DNA from: Curtobacterium sp. UNCCL20
GTDB lineage: Bacteria > Actinomycetota > Actinomycetes > Actinomycetales > Microbacteriaceae
Assembly (NCBI RefSeq): GCF_900101675.1
Contig: NZ_FNKG01000002.1
Location: forward strand, 19,005 to 83,004
Length of the DNA: 64,000 nt
Direction of reading: 5' to 3'
The notes below the pieces were generated by a model, which searched no databases, was not told the DNA's origin, and worked only from the letters and a program-made list of their open reading frames with translations. Shown one piece after another: positions 9,166 through 18,296 of this stretch; position 1 is the stretch's first letter; each line of letters opens with the position of its first letter. A program made the position numbers and the translations under genes.

Positions 9166-9687
9166 TCAGAACAGGGTCGCCGGCGGCGTCGCCTCGGGCA
9201 GCGCGGCCGGCTCGGTGACCTCGACCCCGGGCCACCCCGGGCCGTGCGGCACCTCGGTGCCCTGCTGGTAGGCGGTCGCGGCACCGCGGGCGCGGACGTC
9301 CGCCGCCTCGTTCATCTCGTGCCCGACGTGGCCGCGCACCCACTCGAACGTGACCTTGCGCCCCTGCAGCTCCGCGTCGAGTTCCTTGATGATCTCGACG
9401 TTCAGCACGGGCTTGCCGTCGGCCTTCCGCCAGCCCTTCCGCTTCCAGCCCGCGAGCCACTCGGTGCACGCCTTGATCGCGTACTGGCTGTCGCAGAGGA
9501 TGTGCAGCGGCTCGCCGGTGTCCTTCGTGGCGCGGAGCAGCTGCAGGACGGCGGTCAGCTCGCCCTGGTTGTTCGTGGCGTTCGGCCACCCACCGGCGGC
9601 CCAGCGGTCGTCGTCGACGTACCAGGCCCAGCCGGCCGGGCCGGGGTTGCCGAGGGCTGAGCCGTCTGCTGCGGCGACGATCGTCAC
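9166..9687 (-). CDS. rnhA: Ribonuclease HI
   Basis: A 173-residue RNase H type 1 that degrades RNA in RNA:DNA hybrids. The four acidic catalytic residues are visible: Asp in AADGSALGN (residue 8), Glu in NNQGELTAV, Asp in CDSQYAIKA, and Asp in NEAADVRAR. The basic protrusion WLAGWKRKGWRK is present. A 25-residue tail extends beyond the usual end. The GTG start at 9687 has a perfect AGGAGG 7 nt upstream; a longer in-frame reading upstream is shadow sequence. Confidence 0.95.
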   Translation of the reverse strand: MTIVAAADGSALGNPGPAGWAWYVDDDRWAAGGWPNATNNQGELTAVLQLLRATKDTGEPLHILCDSQYAIKACTEWLAGWKRKGWRKADGKPVLNVEIIKELDAELQGRKVTFEWVRGHVGHEMNEAADVRARGAATAYQQGTEVPHGPGWPGVEVTEPAALPEATPPATLF

Positions 9688-9752
9688 GGTGGGACCTCCT
9701 GCGTGTGGCGAGTGCTGGTCCACCGTAACGGACCCGACCGACGCCCCGGACC

Positions 9753-10604
9753 TCAGCGTGTCGCCGGGTCGAGGTTGAGGATCGTGCCCTCGTAGATCCA
9801 GCCGTTCTCCTTGACCTGCATGGTCGGGTTCAACCAGCGGAGCGCGGGGACCGTGATCCCGAAGCGCTTCGCCACCGTGGTCTGGTCGTCGCCGTGCGCC
9901 ACCTCGTACTTGCTCGGCGTGCCGCCGGCGGCGAGGTGAGCGGCGTCCCTGTCGAACACGTAGCCGTAGGCGCCCGGGCGGTCCTTGCCGACGGTGATCC
10001 GCAGGTCGGGGAAGGGCTGCGGGATCGTCCAGTCGAGGGCACCGACGGCGAGCACGGATCCCACCCAGGGGCGGTCGGAGTCGTCGCTGCTGTCCGGGGA
10101 CGGCTGCGGAACGAGGACCACGTCGCGGAGGAAGTCCGGGTACGCGCCTGCTTTCCGGAGGGTGACGCCGGTGGGGACCGGGCCGTCGGTACCCCAGGTC
10201 GTCTCGCCCATCGCGCCGTTGTCCCAGTAGTCCCCGAGCTTCGCAGTCCGGCGGAACTCGAGGCGCATCGGCTGCGGGTTCGTCGTCCGGTACCCGGAGA
10301 ACTCCGCCTCGAACGTGCCATGGTCGTCGGCGACGACCCGGACGTGGATGCTGGTGTCCCCGCTCTTCGACACCGCGTCGGTCTCGGCGACGACCGTGCC
10401 CGCCGGGACGACCTGCTCGGCGCGGACTGCCTCGGTACCGGGCGTCGGGATCGGCGTCGCGTCCTGACCGCCGCCGTCGACCGACGCCTGCCGTGTCGGC
10501 TTCGGGACGCTGTCGTTCCCGCCGAACGCCGAGCACCCCGTGAGCAGCAGTCCCGTCAGGACTGAGCCGATGACCACCGTCGTGGTGGCGCGTGTTCCTC
10601 GCAT
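9753..10604 (-). CDS. LysM domain-containing lipoprotein
   Basis: 283 residues. The N-terminus is a lipoprotein signal with lipobox LTGC (lipidated Cys24), followed by a Pro/Gly/Asp-rich linker. The central region (about 60-225) has no recognised fold. A C-terminal LysM-like module (about 233-281, with KYEVAHGDDQTTVAKRFGI and LNPTMQV) suggests peptidoglycan binding on the outer face. Start ATG at 10604. Function beyond wall association is unknown. Confidence 0.85.
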   Translation of the reverse strand: MRGTRATTTVVIGSVLTGLLLTGCSAFGGNDSVPKPTRQASVDGGGQDATPIPTPGTEAVRAEQVVPAGTVVAETDAVSKSGDTSIHVRVVADDHGTFEAEFSGYRTTNPQPMRLEFRRTAKLGDYWDNGAMGETTWGTDGPVPTGVTLRKAGAYPDFLRDVVLVPQPSPDSSDDSDRPWVGSVLAVGALDWTIPQPFPDLRITVGKDRPGAYGYVFDRDAAHLAAGGTPSKYEVAHGDDQTTVAKRFGITVPALRWLNPTMQVKENGWIYEGTILNLDPATR

Positions 10605-10699
10605 CGTTCCCCCTCGCCGAGAGCGTAGCGAGGCCCCGGGCGTGATCCGAGCGACGTGACCGAACCGGTACCCGGGACACGCGGACTAACGTCCCGGGC

Positions 10700-11038
10700 A
10701 TGAGCGACAGCATCCCGAACGCACCGGGACCCGAACCGTCCGACGACCGCGCCCGCAACGACGCTCTGCGCGAGCGGACCCAGCACGACGACGAGCAGGG
10801 CTCGGGGGAGCGTGAGCAGCGCGCCGCCGACACCTCCTACAGCCCGTCGAGCGAGCGGGAGATGGACGCTTCGCAGACGCAGCAGCGGGACCGTGCCGAC
10901 CTGGAGGAGGACGGCATCGACCCGACCCGCATCGTCGCGGCCCCCGGGACCGGTGGGGCGGACGACGCCGGGGACGTCGAGCCCGAACCGGGCGATCTCC
11001 ACCTGCCGTGGCAGTCCGAGGAGGACCGCCGGGGGTAG
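10700..11038 (+). CDS. Small acidic, probably disordered protein
   Basis: 112 residues, rich in Asp, Glu, Arg, Gln and Pro, with no hydrophobic core and no cysteine, so likely intrinsically disordered. It starts MSDSIPNAPGPEPSDD and ends in a cluster with LHLPWQSEEDRRG. The ATG at 10700 lies 95 bp from the divergent LysM lipoprotein. No family recognised. Codon use matches the chromosome, so I treat it as a real gene. Confidence 0.7.
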   Translation: MSDSIPNAPGPEPSDDRARNDALRERTQHDDEQGSGEREQRAADTSYSPSSEREMDASQTQQRDRADLEEDGIDPTRIVAAPGTGGADDAGDVEPEPGDLHLPWQSEEDRRG

Positions 11039-11045
11039 CGGCCCG

Positions 11046-11864
11046 TCAGGACACCGAGTCCGGGTGGGATCCGGTCCGCTGCCCCGACTCGAGCGACGCG
11101 ATCGCCGCCAGGTCGTCGTCGCTCAGCACGAACCCGTCGACGTCGAGGTTCGACCGGATCCGCGACGGCGTCACCGACTTCGGCAGCACCACGACGCCCT
11201 GCTGCACGTTCCAGCGGACCAGCACCTGCGCGACGCTCACCCCGTGGGCGTCGGCGATGCGGGTGAGCACCGGCTCCTCGATGAGTCGCCCACGGCCGAG
11301 CGGTGACCAGGCAGCCGTCACGATGCCGTGCTGCTCGTGGAAGCCCATGAGTTCGCGCTGCGGCAGCCAGGGGTGCCGCTCCACCTGGTTCAGGACGGGG
11401 ACCTCGCCGGTGTCGTCGATGATCCGCTCGAGGTGCGGCACCTGGAAGTTCGAGACACCGATGCTGCGCGCCCGGCCGGACTCCCGCAGCTCGACGAGGG
11501 CGCGCCAGGTCTCGACGTAGTGGTCGTTCGCCGCGGCCGGCCAGTGGATCAGGTACAGGTCGACCGCGTCCAGTCCGAGCCGCGCCAGACTGCCGTCGAA
11601 CGCCCGCAGGGTCGCGTCGCGCCCCTGGTGGTCGTTCCACACCTTGGTCGTCACGAAGACGTCGTCACGGTCCAGCCTGGAGGAACGGATCGCCTTCCCG
11701 ACGCCGGTCTCGTTGCCGTACATCTCGGCTGTGTCGACGTGCCGGTAGCCGGCGTCCAGCGCGAGGCCGACGGCCGTCTCCGCTTCGGCGTCGTCGACCT
11801 TGTAGACGCCGAAGCCGATCGCGGGGATCGACGCGCCGTCGCGGAGGGGGACCGAGGTGACCAT
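11046..11864 (-). CDS. Aldo/keto reductase
   Basis: 272 residues, an NADPH-dependent AKR of the 2,5-diketo-D-gluconate reductase type. The catalytic tetrad is Asp44, Tyr49, Lys74 and His107 (DTAEMYGNE, TTKVWN, LIHWP). The cofactor phosphate-binding tail is PKSVTPSRI. The ATG at 11864 is used. It is convergent with the small acidic gene (7 bp apart). The likely reaction is reduction of a sugar or keto compound; the substrate is not deducible. Confidence 0.93.
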   Translation of the reverse strand: MVTSVPLRDGASIPAIGFGVYKVDDAEAETAVGLALDAGYRHVDTAEMYGNETGVGKAIRSSRLDRDDVFVTTKVWNDHQGRDATLRAFDGSLARLGLDAVDLYLIHWPAAANDHYVETWRALVELRESGRARSIGVSNFQVPHLERIIDDTGEVPVLNQVERHPWLPQRELMGFHEQHGIVTAAWSPLGRGRLIEEPVLTRIADAHGVSVAQVLVRWNVQQGVVVLPKSVTPSRIRSNLDVDGFVLSDDDLAAIASLESGQRTGSHPDSVS

Positions 11865-11956
11865 GCACCCATCCTGCCGATCTCGACGGAGGTGCGCCGA
11901 GCCTCCAGGCCGATTGTGGAGAACCGAGCCGCTGTGGAGAACGCGACCGTCCGGAA

Positions 11957-13162
11957 TCAGGTGGGGATGTTCACCGGTTCGGTGTCGGGGATGGGGCTGG
12001 CGTCGCGACCGCGCAGGTCGGGCAGCCACCGCTTGGTGACGAGCGGTAGGACCACGCCGACGGCGGCTGCGATCGCGCCGACCATCAGGCCTCCCGTCGG
12101 ACCGCTGCTGTCGATGAGGAAGCCGGCCACGGCGGAACCGCCGGCGGCACCGATGAGCTGGCCCGTGCCCATCCAGCCGTAGGCCTCGGCAGTGTCGGAG
12201 AACTTGACCGTCGCCGAGACGGAGCCGAACATGACCGCCAGGGCCGGCGCGATGCCGGCACCCGCGATGACGAGGGCGAAGCAGAGCCACCAGAAGTTCG
12301 TGCCGCCCACGGCCAGCGCGAGGCCGACGAAGACGATGGACATCCGTGTCCACAGGGTGTTGCGCGAGATCGGGAGGTGGCCGAGCGTCAGACCGCCGAT
12401 GAGCGAGCCGACGGCGAAGACGGCCAGGACGATGCCCGCGTTCGGGCTGCCCTCGCCGAAGACGCTCGTGACGCTCGCCTCGACCGCGGCGCACGCCCCG
12501 ATGAGGAGGAGGCCGGTGAGGGTGGCGACGACGACGGACGGACGCTTCAGGACGACGCCGAACGCGCGCTTCGAGCGGGGGATCCGGACGCGACCGAGCT
12601 CGGGGGAGGCGATGAACCAGGTGCCGCCCACCACGAGGAACACCATGGCGACGACGATCGCCTCGACGGTGCCGATCTGCGTCGCGACGAAGGTGGTGAT
12701 GACCGGGCCGGCGACCCAGATGAGCTCCTGCGCGCTCGCGTCGAGGGAGAAGAGGGGCGTGAGCTGCGACGAGGTCACCATCTTCGGGTAGATGGTGCGC
12801 ACGGCGGGCTGCACGGGTGGGACCGCCAGGCCGCCGATGAACCCGACGACGACGTAGGCCCAGAGCGGCATGAGGACGAACGCGATGACGCCCATGCTCA
12901 CGAGCGCGACGAGGCTCGTCAGGATGAGGACCGGCCGCATGCCCCAGCTGCCCATCCACCGGCTCGTGAGCGGACCCGCGAGCGCCTGGCCGACGCTGGT
13001 GGTCGCGAGGACGAGTCCAGCCGAGCCGTACGAGTGGAAGACGTGCTCGACGTGCAGCAGGTAGGCGAGCGACAGCATGCCGAACGGGAAGCGTGCGGTG
13101 AGCTGCGCGGCGATGACGCGACCGACGCCAGGGGTCTTCAGGAGGGGTCCGTACGTGCTCAC
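11957..13162 (-). CDS. MFS transporter
   Basis: A 401-residue major facilitator protein with about 12 hydrophobic segments. It has few charged motifs and a central basic loop (RVRIPRSKRAFGVVLKR). The GTG at 13162 is chosen because the upstream in-frame reading runs into the nrd control region. Sequence character resembles small-molecule efflux permeases of Microbacteriaceae. The substrate is unknown. It is divergent from nrdHIEF across a 401-bp intergenic region. Confidence 0.85.
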   Translation of the reverse strand: MSTYGPLLKTPGVGRVIAAQLTARFPFGMLSLAYLLHVEHVFHSYGSAGLVLATTSVGQALAGPLTSRWMGSWGMRPVLILTSLVALVSMGVIAFVLMPLWAYVVVGFIGGLAVPPVQPAVRTIYPKMVTSSQLTPLFSLDASAQELIWVAGPVITTFVATQIGTVEAIVVAMVFLVVGGTWFIASPELGRVRIPRSKRAFGVVLKRPSVVVATLTGLLLIGACAAVEASVTSVFGEGSPNAGIVLAVFAVGSLIGGLTLGHLPISRNTLWTRMSIVFVGLALAVGGTNFWWLCFALVIAGAGIAPALAVMFGSVSATVKFSDTAEAYGWMGTGQLIGAAGGSAVAGFLIDSSGPTGGLMVGAIAAAVGVVLPLVTKRWLPDLRGRDASPIPDTEPVNIPT

Positions 13163-13240
13163 GGGACGAGTGTACGGACCGGCCGGATCGGGCTGTCCCC
13201 CGTCCTGGGGAGGGGTCCGCCGCGACACGCCCGATGCCGG

Positions 13241-13370
13241 TTGTCCACACCCGGGGACAATCTGCTCCACAAGGTGTGGATGAGTGTCGGTGGTCGGGGT
13301 GAGACTGGCGGAATTCCGGGCTTCGGAAGCACCGCGCGCAGGTCTCCACAGTGTGGATGGCCTGTGGAGA
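13241..13370. promoter_or_regulatory. Cluster of DnaA-box-like sites upstream of nrdH
   Basis: TTGTCCACA at 13241-13249 is the consensus high-GC actinobacterial DnaA box. It is followed by GGACAA at 13255-13260, by paired TCCACA/TGTGGA motifs at 13266-13280 and 13345-13357, and by CTGTGGAGA at 13362-13370. Five or more half or full boxes in 130 bp are far denser than elsewhere in the window. DnaA control of ribonucleotide reductase is known in E. coli (nrdAB); here it is an inference. Confidence 0.6.
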
Positions 13371-13384
13371 ACTACACGGCTGTA

Positions 13385-13432
13385 ACACTTTCTCTTGTGG
13401 TCGGTCGCGGTGTCGGCCACTAGATGTAGTAT
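13385..13432. promoter_or_regulatory. Paired NrdR boxes
   Basis: Two 16-bp imperfect palindromes resembling the NrdR consensus (ACAC-N8-GTGT type): 13385-13400 (ACACTTTCTCTTGTGG) and 13417-13432 (CCACTAGATGTAGTAT, core ACTA-N4-TAGT). Their starts are 32 bp apart, about three helical turns, which is the spacing typical of NrdR-regulated nrd promoters. Repression of nrdHIEF when dATP/ATP is sufficient is the expected role. Confidence 0.75.
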
Positions 13433-13563
13433 CGAGTCACCGGAAAGCACTCGCCCCGGAACTGCGCCCAGTCGGCTTCGACGGGCACCGTTCACAGGCG
13501 CAGGGACGCCGGTCCACAAGCACCAGAACACCCACCACAGCATCAGCAGAACCAGGGGAGATC

Positions 13564-13797
13564 ATGGCCGTCACCGTCTACACCAAGCCGTCCTGCGTCC
13601 AGTGCACCGCGACGTACCGTGCGCTCGACAACAAGGGCATCGAGTACGAAGTGCACGACGTCTCCACTGACGAAGCCGCGCTCGAGCACGTCAAGAGCCT
13701 CGGCTACATGCAGGCCCCGGTCGTCGTCACTGACGACGACCACTGGTCGGGCTTCCGCCCCGACAAGATCGCGACCCTCAGCGCCGAACTGGCCTGA
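13564..13797 (+). CDS. nrdH: NrdH glutaredoxin-like protein
   Basis: 77 residues, thioredoxin fold. The redox motif is Cys11-Val-Gln-Cys14 and the C-terminal substrate-binding segment is WSGFRPDKI, both diagnostic of NrdH-redoxin, the electron donor for class Ib ribonucleotide reductase. The ATG at 13564 has AGGGGAG just upstream. It is the first gene of nrdHIEF and lies behind the DnaA/NrdR control region. Confidence 0.96.
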   Translation: MAVTVYTKPSCVQCTATYRALDNKGIEYEVHDVSTDEAALEHVKSLGYMQAPVVVTDDDHWSGFRPDKIATLSAELA

Positions 13798-13907
13798 GGC
13801 GTCTCCCGTCCGGCGGACGGTGACCCGAGCTCGTTCAGGACGCTCGGCTCACCGCCGCAGGACACCCACGGTCCGTCCGTCCGCTCCTTCTCCTCCGGAG
13901 GCGCACC

Positions 13908-14324
13908 ATGAGCCGACTGGTCTACTTCTCGAGCGTGTCCGGGTACACCGCGCGCTTCGTCGAGAAGCTCGGCCGCGACGCGGACCGGATCCCGCTCTAC
14001 CCGAGCGAGTCCTTCCTCCACGTGGACGAGCCGTACGTGCTGTTCCTGCCCACCTACGGTGGCGGCAACGGCGAGGGAGCGGTCCCCAAGCAGGTCATCA
14101 AGTTCCTCAACGACGCCCACAACCGCTCGCTCATCCGCGGCGTGGTCGTCGGGGGCAACACGAACTTCGGCGAGGCGTACGGCCTCGCCGGGGACGTCAT
14201 CGCGCAGAAGTGCAACGTCCCCCTTCTCTACCGTTTCGAACTCTTCGGGACCCCTGACGACGTGTCGGCGGTCAACTCAGGATTGGATGCATTTTGGACG
14301 CAGCAGTTGCAGACGTCGATCTGA
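13908..14324 (+). CDS. nrdI: NrdI flavodoxin-like protein
   Basis: 138 residues. The FMN-binding loop [10 protein letters not shown] (residues 8-17) and the [10 protein letters not shown] and [10 protein letters not shown] loops identify NrdI. NrdI supplies the oxidant that assembles the dimanganese-tyrosyl radical of NrdF. The start has GGAGG upstream. Its last 31 nt overlap the TTG start proposed for nrdE, so the two are probably translationally coupled. Confidence 0.95.
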   Translation: MSRLVYFSSVSGYTARFVEKLGRDADRIPLYPSESFLHVDEPYVLFLPTYGGGNGEGAVPKQVIKFLNDAHNRSLIRGVVVGGNTNFGEAYGLAGDVIAQKCNVPLLYRFELFGTPDDVSAVNSGLDAFWTQQLQTSI

Positions 14325-16447
14325 CGTCGCCGCAGACGGGGATGGACTACCACTCCCTCAACGCGATGCTCAACCTCTACGACGCGGACGGGAACATCCA
14401 GTTCGACAAGGATCGTGAGGCCGCCAAGCAGTTCTTCCTGCAGCACGTCAACCAGAACACCGTCTTCTTCCACAACCTGAAGGAGCGGCTCGACTACCTG
14501 GTCGAGAACGAGTACTACGAGCGCGCGACGATCGACATGTACTCGCTCGACTTCATCCAGAAGCTCAACGACCTGGCGTACTCGAAGAAGTTCCGGTTCC
14601 AGACGTTCCTCGGCGCGTTCAAGTACTACACGAGCTACACGCTCAAGACGTTCGACGGCAAGCGCTACCTCGAGCGCTTCGAGGACCGCGTCGTGATGAC
14701 CGCCCTCGGCCTGGCGCAGGGCAACGAGCAGCTCGCGATCGACCTCGTCGAGGAGATCATCGCCGGCCGCTTCCAGCCCGCGACCCCCACGTTCCTCAAC
14801 ACCGCGAAGGCCCAGCGCGGCGAGCTCGTCTCCTGCTTCCTCCTCCGCATCGAGGACAACATGGAGTCGATCTCGCGTGGCATCAACTCCTCGCTGCAGC
14901 TCTCGAAGCGCGGCGGCGGTGTGGCCCTGCTCCTCTCCAACATCCGTGAGGCCGGCGCTCCGATCAAGCAGATCGAGAACCAGTCCTCGGGCATCATCCC
15001 CGTGATGAAGCTGCTGGAAGACTCCTTCTCCTACGCGAACCAGCTCGGTGCGCGTCAGGGTGCCGGTGCGGTCTACCTCAGCGCCCACCACCCGGACATC
15101 ATGAAGTTCCTCGACACCAAGCGCGAGAACGCGGACGAGAAGATCCGCATCAAGACGCTCTCCCTCGGTGTCGTCGTTCCGGACATCACGTTCGAGCTCG
15201 CGAAGAACAACGAGGACATGTACCTGTTCTCGCCGTACGACGTCGAGAAGGTCTACGGCGTCCCCTTCGGCGACGTCCCGATCTCCGAGAACTACCGCGC
15301 GATGGTGGACGACTCGCGCATCAAGAAGACGAAGATCAAGGCGCGCGACTTCTTCACGACGATCGCCGAGATCCAGTTCGAGTCGGGCTACCCGTACATC
15401 GTGTTCGAGGACACGGTGAACAAGGCCAACCCGATCAAGGGCCGGATCAACATGTCCAACCTGTGCTCCGAGATCCTGCAGGTCAACACGCCGACCACCT
15501 TCAACGAGGACCTCTCCTACAAGGAGATCGGCAAGGACATCTCCTGCAACCTCGGCTCGCTGAACATCGCGCTGACGATGGACTCGCCGGACTTCGGTCG
15601 CACCATCGAGACCGCCATCCGCGGCCTCACCTCGGTGTCGCAGATGTCGCACATCTCGTCGGTCCGCTCCGTCGAGGACGGCAACGACAAGTCGCACGCC
15701 ATCGGCCTCGGCCAGATGAACCTGCACGGCTACCTCGCTCGTGAGCGCGTCTACTACGGCTCCGAAGAGGGCATCGACTTCACGAACATCTACTTCTACA
15801 CGGTGCTGTTCCACGCCCTGCGCGCGTCGAACAAGATCGCGATCGAGACCGGCGAGACCTTCGACGGATTCCGAGACTCGAAGTACGCGTCGGGTGAGTT
15901 CTTCGACAAGTACACCGACCAGGCGTGGACCCCCGCGACCGCTCGCGTGGCCTCGCTCTTCGACAACGCGAACATCACCATCCCGACGCAGGACGACTGG
16001 AAGGCGCTGAAGGCGTCCATCCAGGAGCACGGCATCTACAACCAGAACCTGCAGGCCGTCCCGCCGACCGGTTCGATCTCGTACATCAACCACTCCACGT
16101 CGTCGATCCACCCGATCGCGTCGAAGATCGAGATCCGCAAGGAAGGCAAGCTCGGTCGCGTCTACTACCCGGCGCCGTTCATGACGAACGACAACCTGGA
16201 CTACTACCAGGACGCGTACGAGATCGGTGCCGAGAAGATCATCGACACGTACGCCGCGGCGACGCAGCACGTGGACCAGGGCCTGTCCCTGACGCTGTTC
16301 TTCAAGGACACCGCCACCACGCGTGACATCAACAAGGCGCAGATCTACGCATGGCGCAAGGGCATCAAGACGATCTACTACATTCGTCTCCGCCAGCTCG
16401 CGCTCGAGGGCACCGAGGTCGAGGGCTGCGTTAGCTGCATGCTCTGA
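14294..16447 (+). CDS. nrdE: Class Ib ribonucleoside-diphosphate reductase, alpha subunit
   Basis: A 717-residue catalytic subunit that reduces ribonucleoside diphosphates to deoxy forms. Visible features are the thiyl-radical/active-site region NLCSEI, redox cysteines in GELVSCFLL and ISCNLGSLN, the conserved [10 protein letters not shown] loop, and the C-terminal CVSC relay pair that accepts electrons from NrdH. The TTG at 14294 overlaps nrdI. An ATG at 14342 (residue 17, [14 protein letters not shown]) is the alternative start and would remove a leader that is variable in relatives. The gene is strongly biased to G/C-ending optimal codons. Confidence 0.96.
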   Translation: MDAAVADVDLTSPQTGMDYHSLNAMLNLYDADGNIQFDKDREAAKQFFLQHVNQNTVFFHNLKERLDYLVENEYYERATIDMYSLDFIQKLNDLAYSKKFRFQTFLGAFKYYTSYTLKTFDGKRYLERFEDRVVMTALGLAQGNEQLAIDLVEEIIAGRFQPATPTFLNTAKAQRGELVSCFLLRIEDNMESISRGINSSLQLSKRGGGVALLLSNIREAGAPIKQIENQSSGIIPVMKLLEDSFSYANQLGARQGAGAVYLSAHHPDIMKFLDTKRENADEKIRIKTLSLGVVVPDITFELAKNNEDMYLFSPYDVEKVYGVPFGDVPISENYRAMVDDSRIKKTKIKARDFFTTIAEIQFESGYPYIVFEDTVNKANPIKGRINMSNLCSEILQVNTPTTFNEDLSYKEIGKDISCNLGSLNIALTMDSPDFGRTIETAIRGLTSVSQMSHISSVRSVEDGNDKSHAIGLGQMNLHGYLARERVYYGSEEGIDFTNIYFYTVLFHALRASNKIAIETGETFDGFRDSKYASGEFFDKYTDQAWTPATARVASLFDNANITIPTQDDWKALKASIQEHGIYNQNLQAVPPTGSISYINHSTSSIHPIASKIEIRKEGKLGRVYYPAPFMTNDNLDYYQDAYEIGAEKIIDTYAAATQHVDQGLSLTLFFKDTATTRDINKAQIYAWRKGIKTIYYIRLRQLALEGTEVEGCVSCML

Positions 16448-16468
16448 TCGCTCACGCGATCACTCTTT

Positions 16469-16510
16469 GGCCTGGAGGCGCGGTGCCAGCCCGCACCGCG
16501 CCTCCAGGCC
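16469..16510. repeat. Palindromic repeat between nrdE and nrdF
   Basis: A perfect 18-bp inverted repeat (16469-16486 with 16493-16510) with a 6-nt loop, in the 98-bp gap between nrdE and nrdF. It belongs to the dispersed GGAGGCGCGGTGC palindrome family also found at 26504, 36211, 44367, 52204 and 55409. In RNA it would form a very stable hairpin with no T tract after it. Confidence 0.85.
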
Positions 16511-16533
16511 GTCACCTAGTCACCATCTCTTGA

Positions 16534-17520
<987 letters not shown>

Positions 17521-17720
17521 TCCTGGTCTGACTCGTGGGGACGCCCCGCTGGCTTCGTGATGCGCGAGCCGGTACTTGGCCAAGCAGGAATGAGATGTGG
17601 TCGGCAGCGCGCGGTGGTTGGCCGAAGTTGCATAGTTCTGGCCAGTTTCGCCTGGTCTCCGGTTTTGCGGAGCGCCACCGGTTTCCGTAAATGTGCGCTG
17701 TTGGACCATGGGAGGTTGAT

Positions 17721-18023
17721 GTGCCGCGCGTGAGCCGTCCGCGGCCTTTGGACCTGTGTCCAACGCCTTGGCCTGAAGTGTCAAGGGAAGACTCGCTGGG
17801 CGAGTTCGGCCGGCAGTTCGTATTGCGGCTTAGGAGCGCGATCGGGTCGCGGTCCCTCCGGTCAGTTGCTCTGGAGGCGGAGGTGAATCCGCAGACATTA
17901 GCGAACGTGTTGGCAGGACTGGCGTGGCCGGATCTTGCGACGGTGGCGCGGTTGCAAATGTCTCTGCGGGTAACTCTGGTTCCGGGGTCGGCGACTGGGC
18001 GTGGGGCCGCCAGTAGCAAGTAG
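17721..18023 (+). CDS. Small helix-turn-helix (XRE-like) protein
   Basis: 100 residues. A Cro/XRE-like HTH is read at about residues 40-90 (RLRSAIGSRSLRSVALEAEV, NPQTLANVLAGLAWP, LATVARLQMSL). It has an unusually Pro/Arg-rich N-terminus. The GTG start at 17721 follows GGAGG by 5 nt. It is the first gene of the accessory island, and its codon choice is looser than that of nrdF. Its targets are unknown. Confidence 0.7.
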   Translation: MPRVSRPRPLDLCPTPWPEVSREDSLGEFGRQFVLRLRSAIGSRSLRSVALEAEVNPQTLANVLAGLAWPDLATVARLQMSLRVTLVPGSATGRGAASSK

Positions 18024-18163
18024 TCAGTACTTCATGAGCCGCTTTCCTCCTGGTTCGGGGGCGGCTGAGCGGGACGGATCCGACGCGCCGGCACCACCAG
18101 GTGTCGATGTCTCCAGGGTCTGCCGACGTCAAGGCTGCCACTCGTTCCCCAGTGTGGAATGTG

Positions 18164-18193
18164 TTGACAGATCGACTTGATTGCTTCGAATCA
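18164..18193 (+). promoter_or_regulatory. Candidate promoter for the Ala-rich island gene
   Basis: A perfect -35 hexamer TTGACA at 18164-18169 sits in a locally AT-rich stretch, with TCGAATCA at 18186-18193 at -10 distance. The -10 is weak. It lies about 105 bp upstream of the ATG at 18297. Confidence 0.35.
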
Positions 18194-18296
18194 TTCGTCA
18201 CGCTTGCGGTGAACTTGGGTCGAAGGCTGTGTGGGGAACCGGCACACTGATATCCCGGTGCGAGCGAGTGCGCCACAAATGGGGAAGGACAAACGA

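Noticed and set aside
13241..13370. Replication origin suggested by the DnaA boxes
   Set aside because: No dnaA, dnaN or gyr genes nearby, no AT-rich unwinding region, and the context is an nrd promoter with NrdR boxes.
14228..16270. 680-codon open frame opposite nrdE
   Set aside because: It is a shadow frame caused by strong codon bias in nrdE. It has no ribosome-binding site and no recognisable domain.
17521..17700. tRNA gene or attachment site at the island's left edge
   Set aside because: I searched the stretch after nrdF by eye for an acceptor stem and T-loop (GGTTCRA) and found none. No integrase gene is present in the island.
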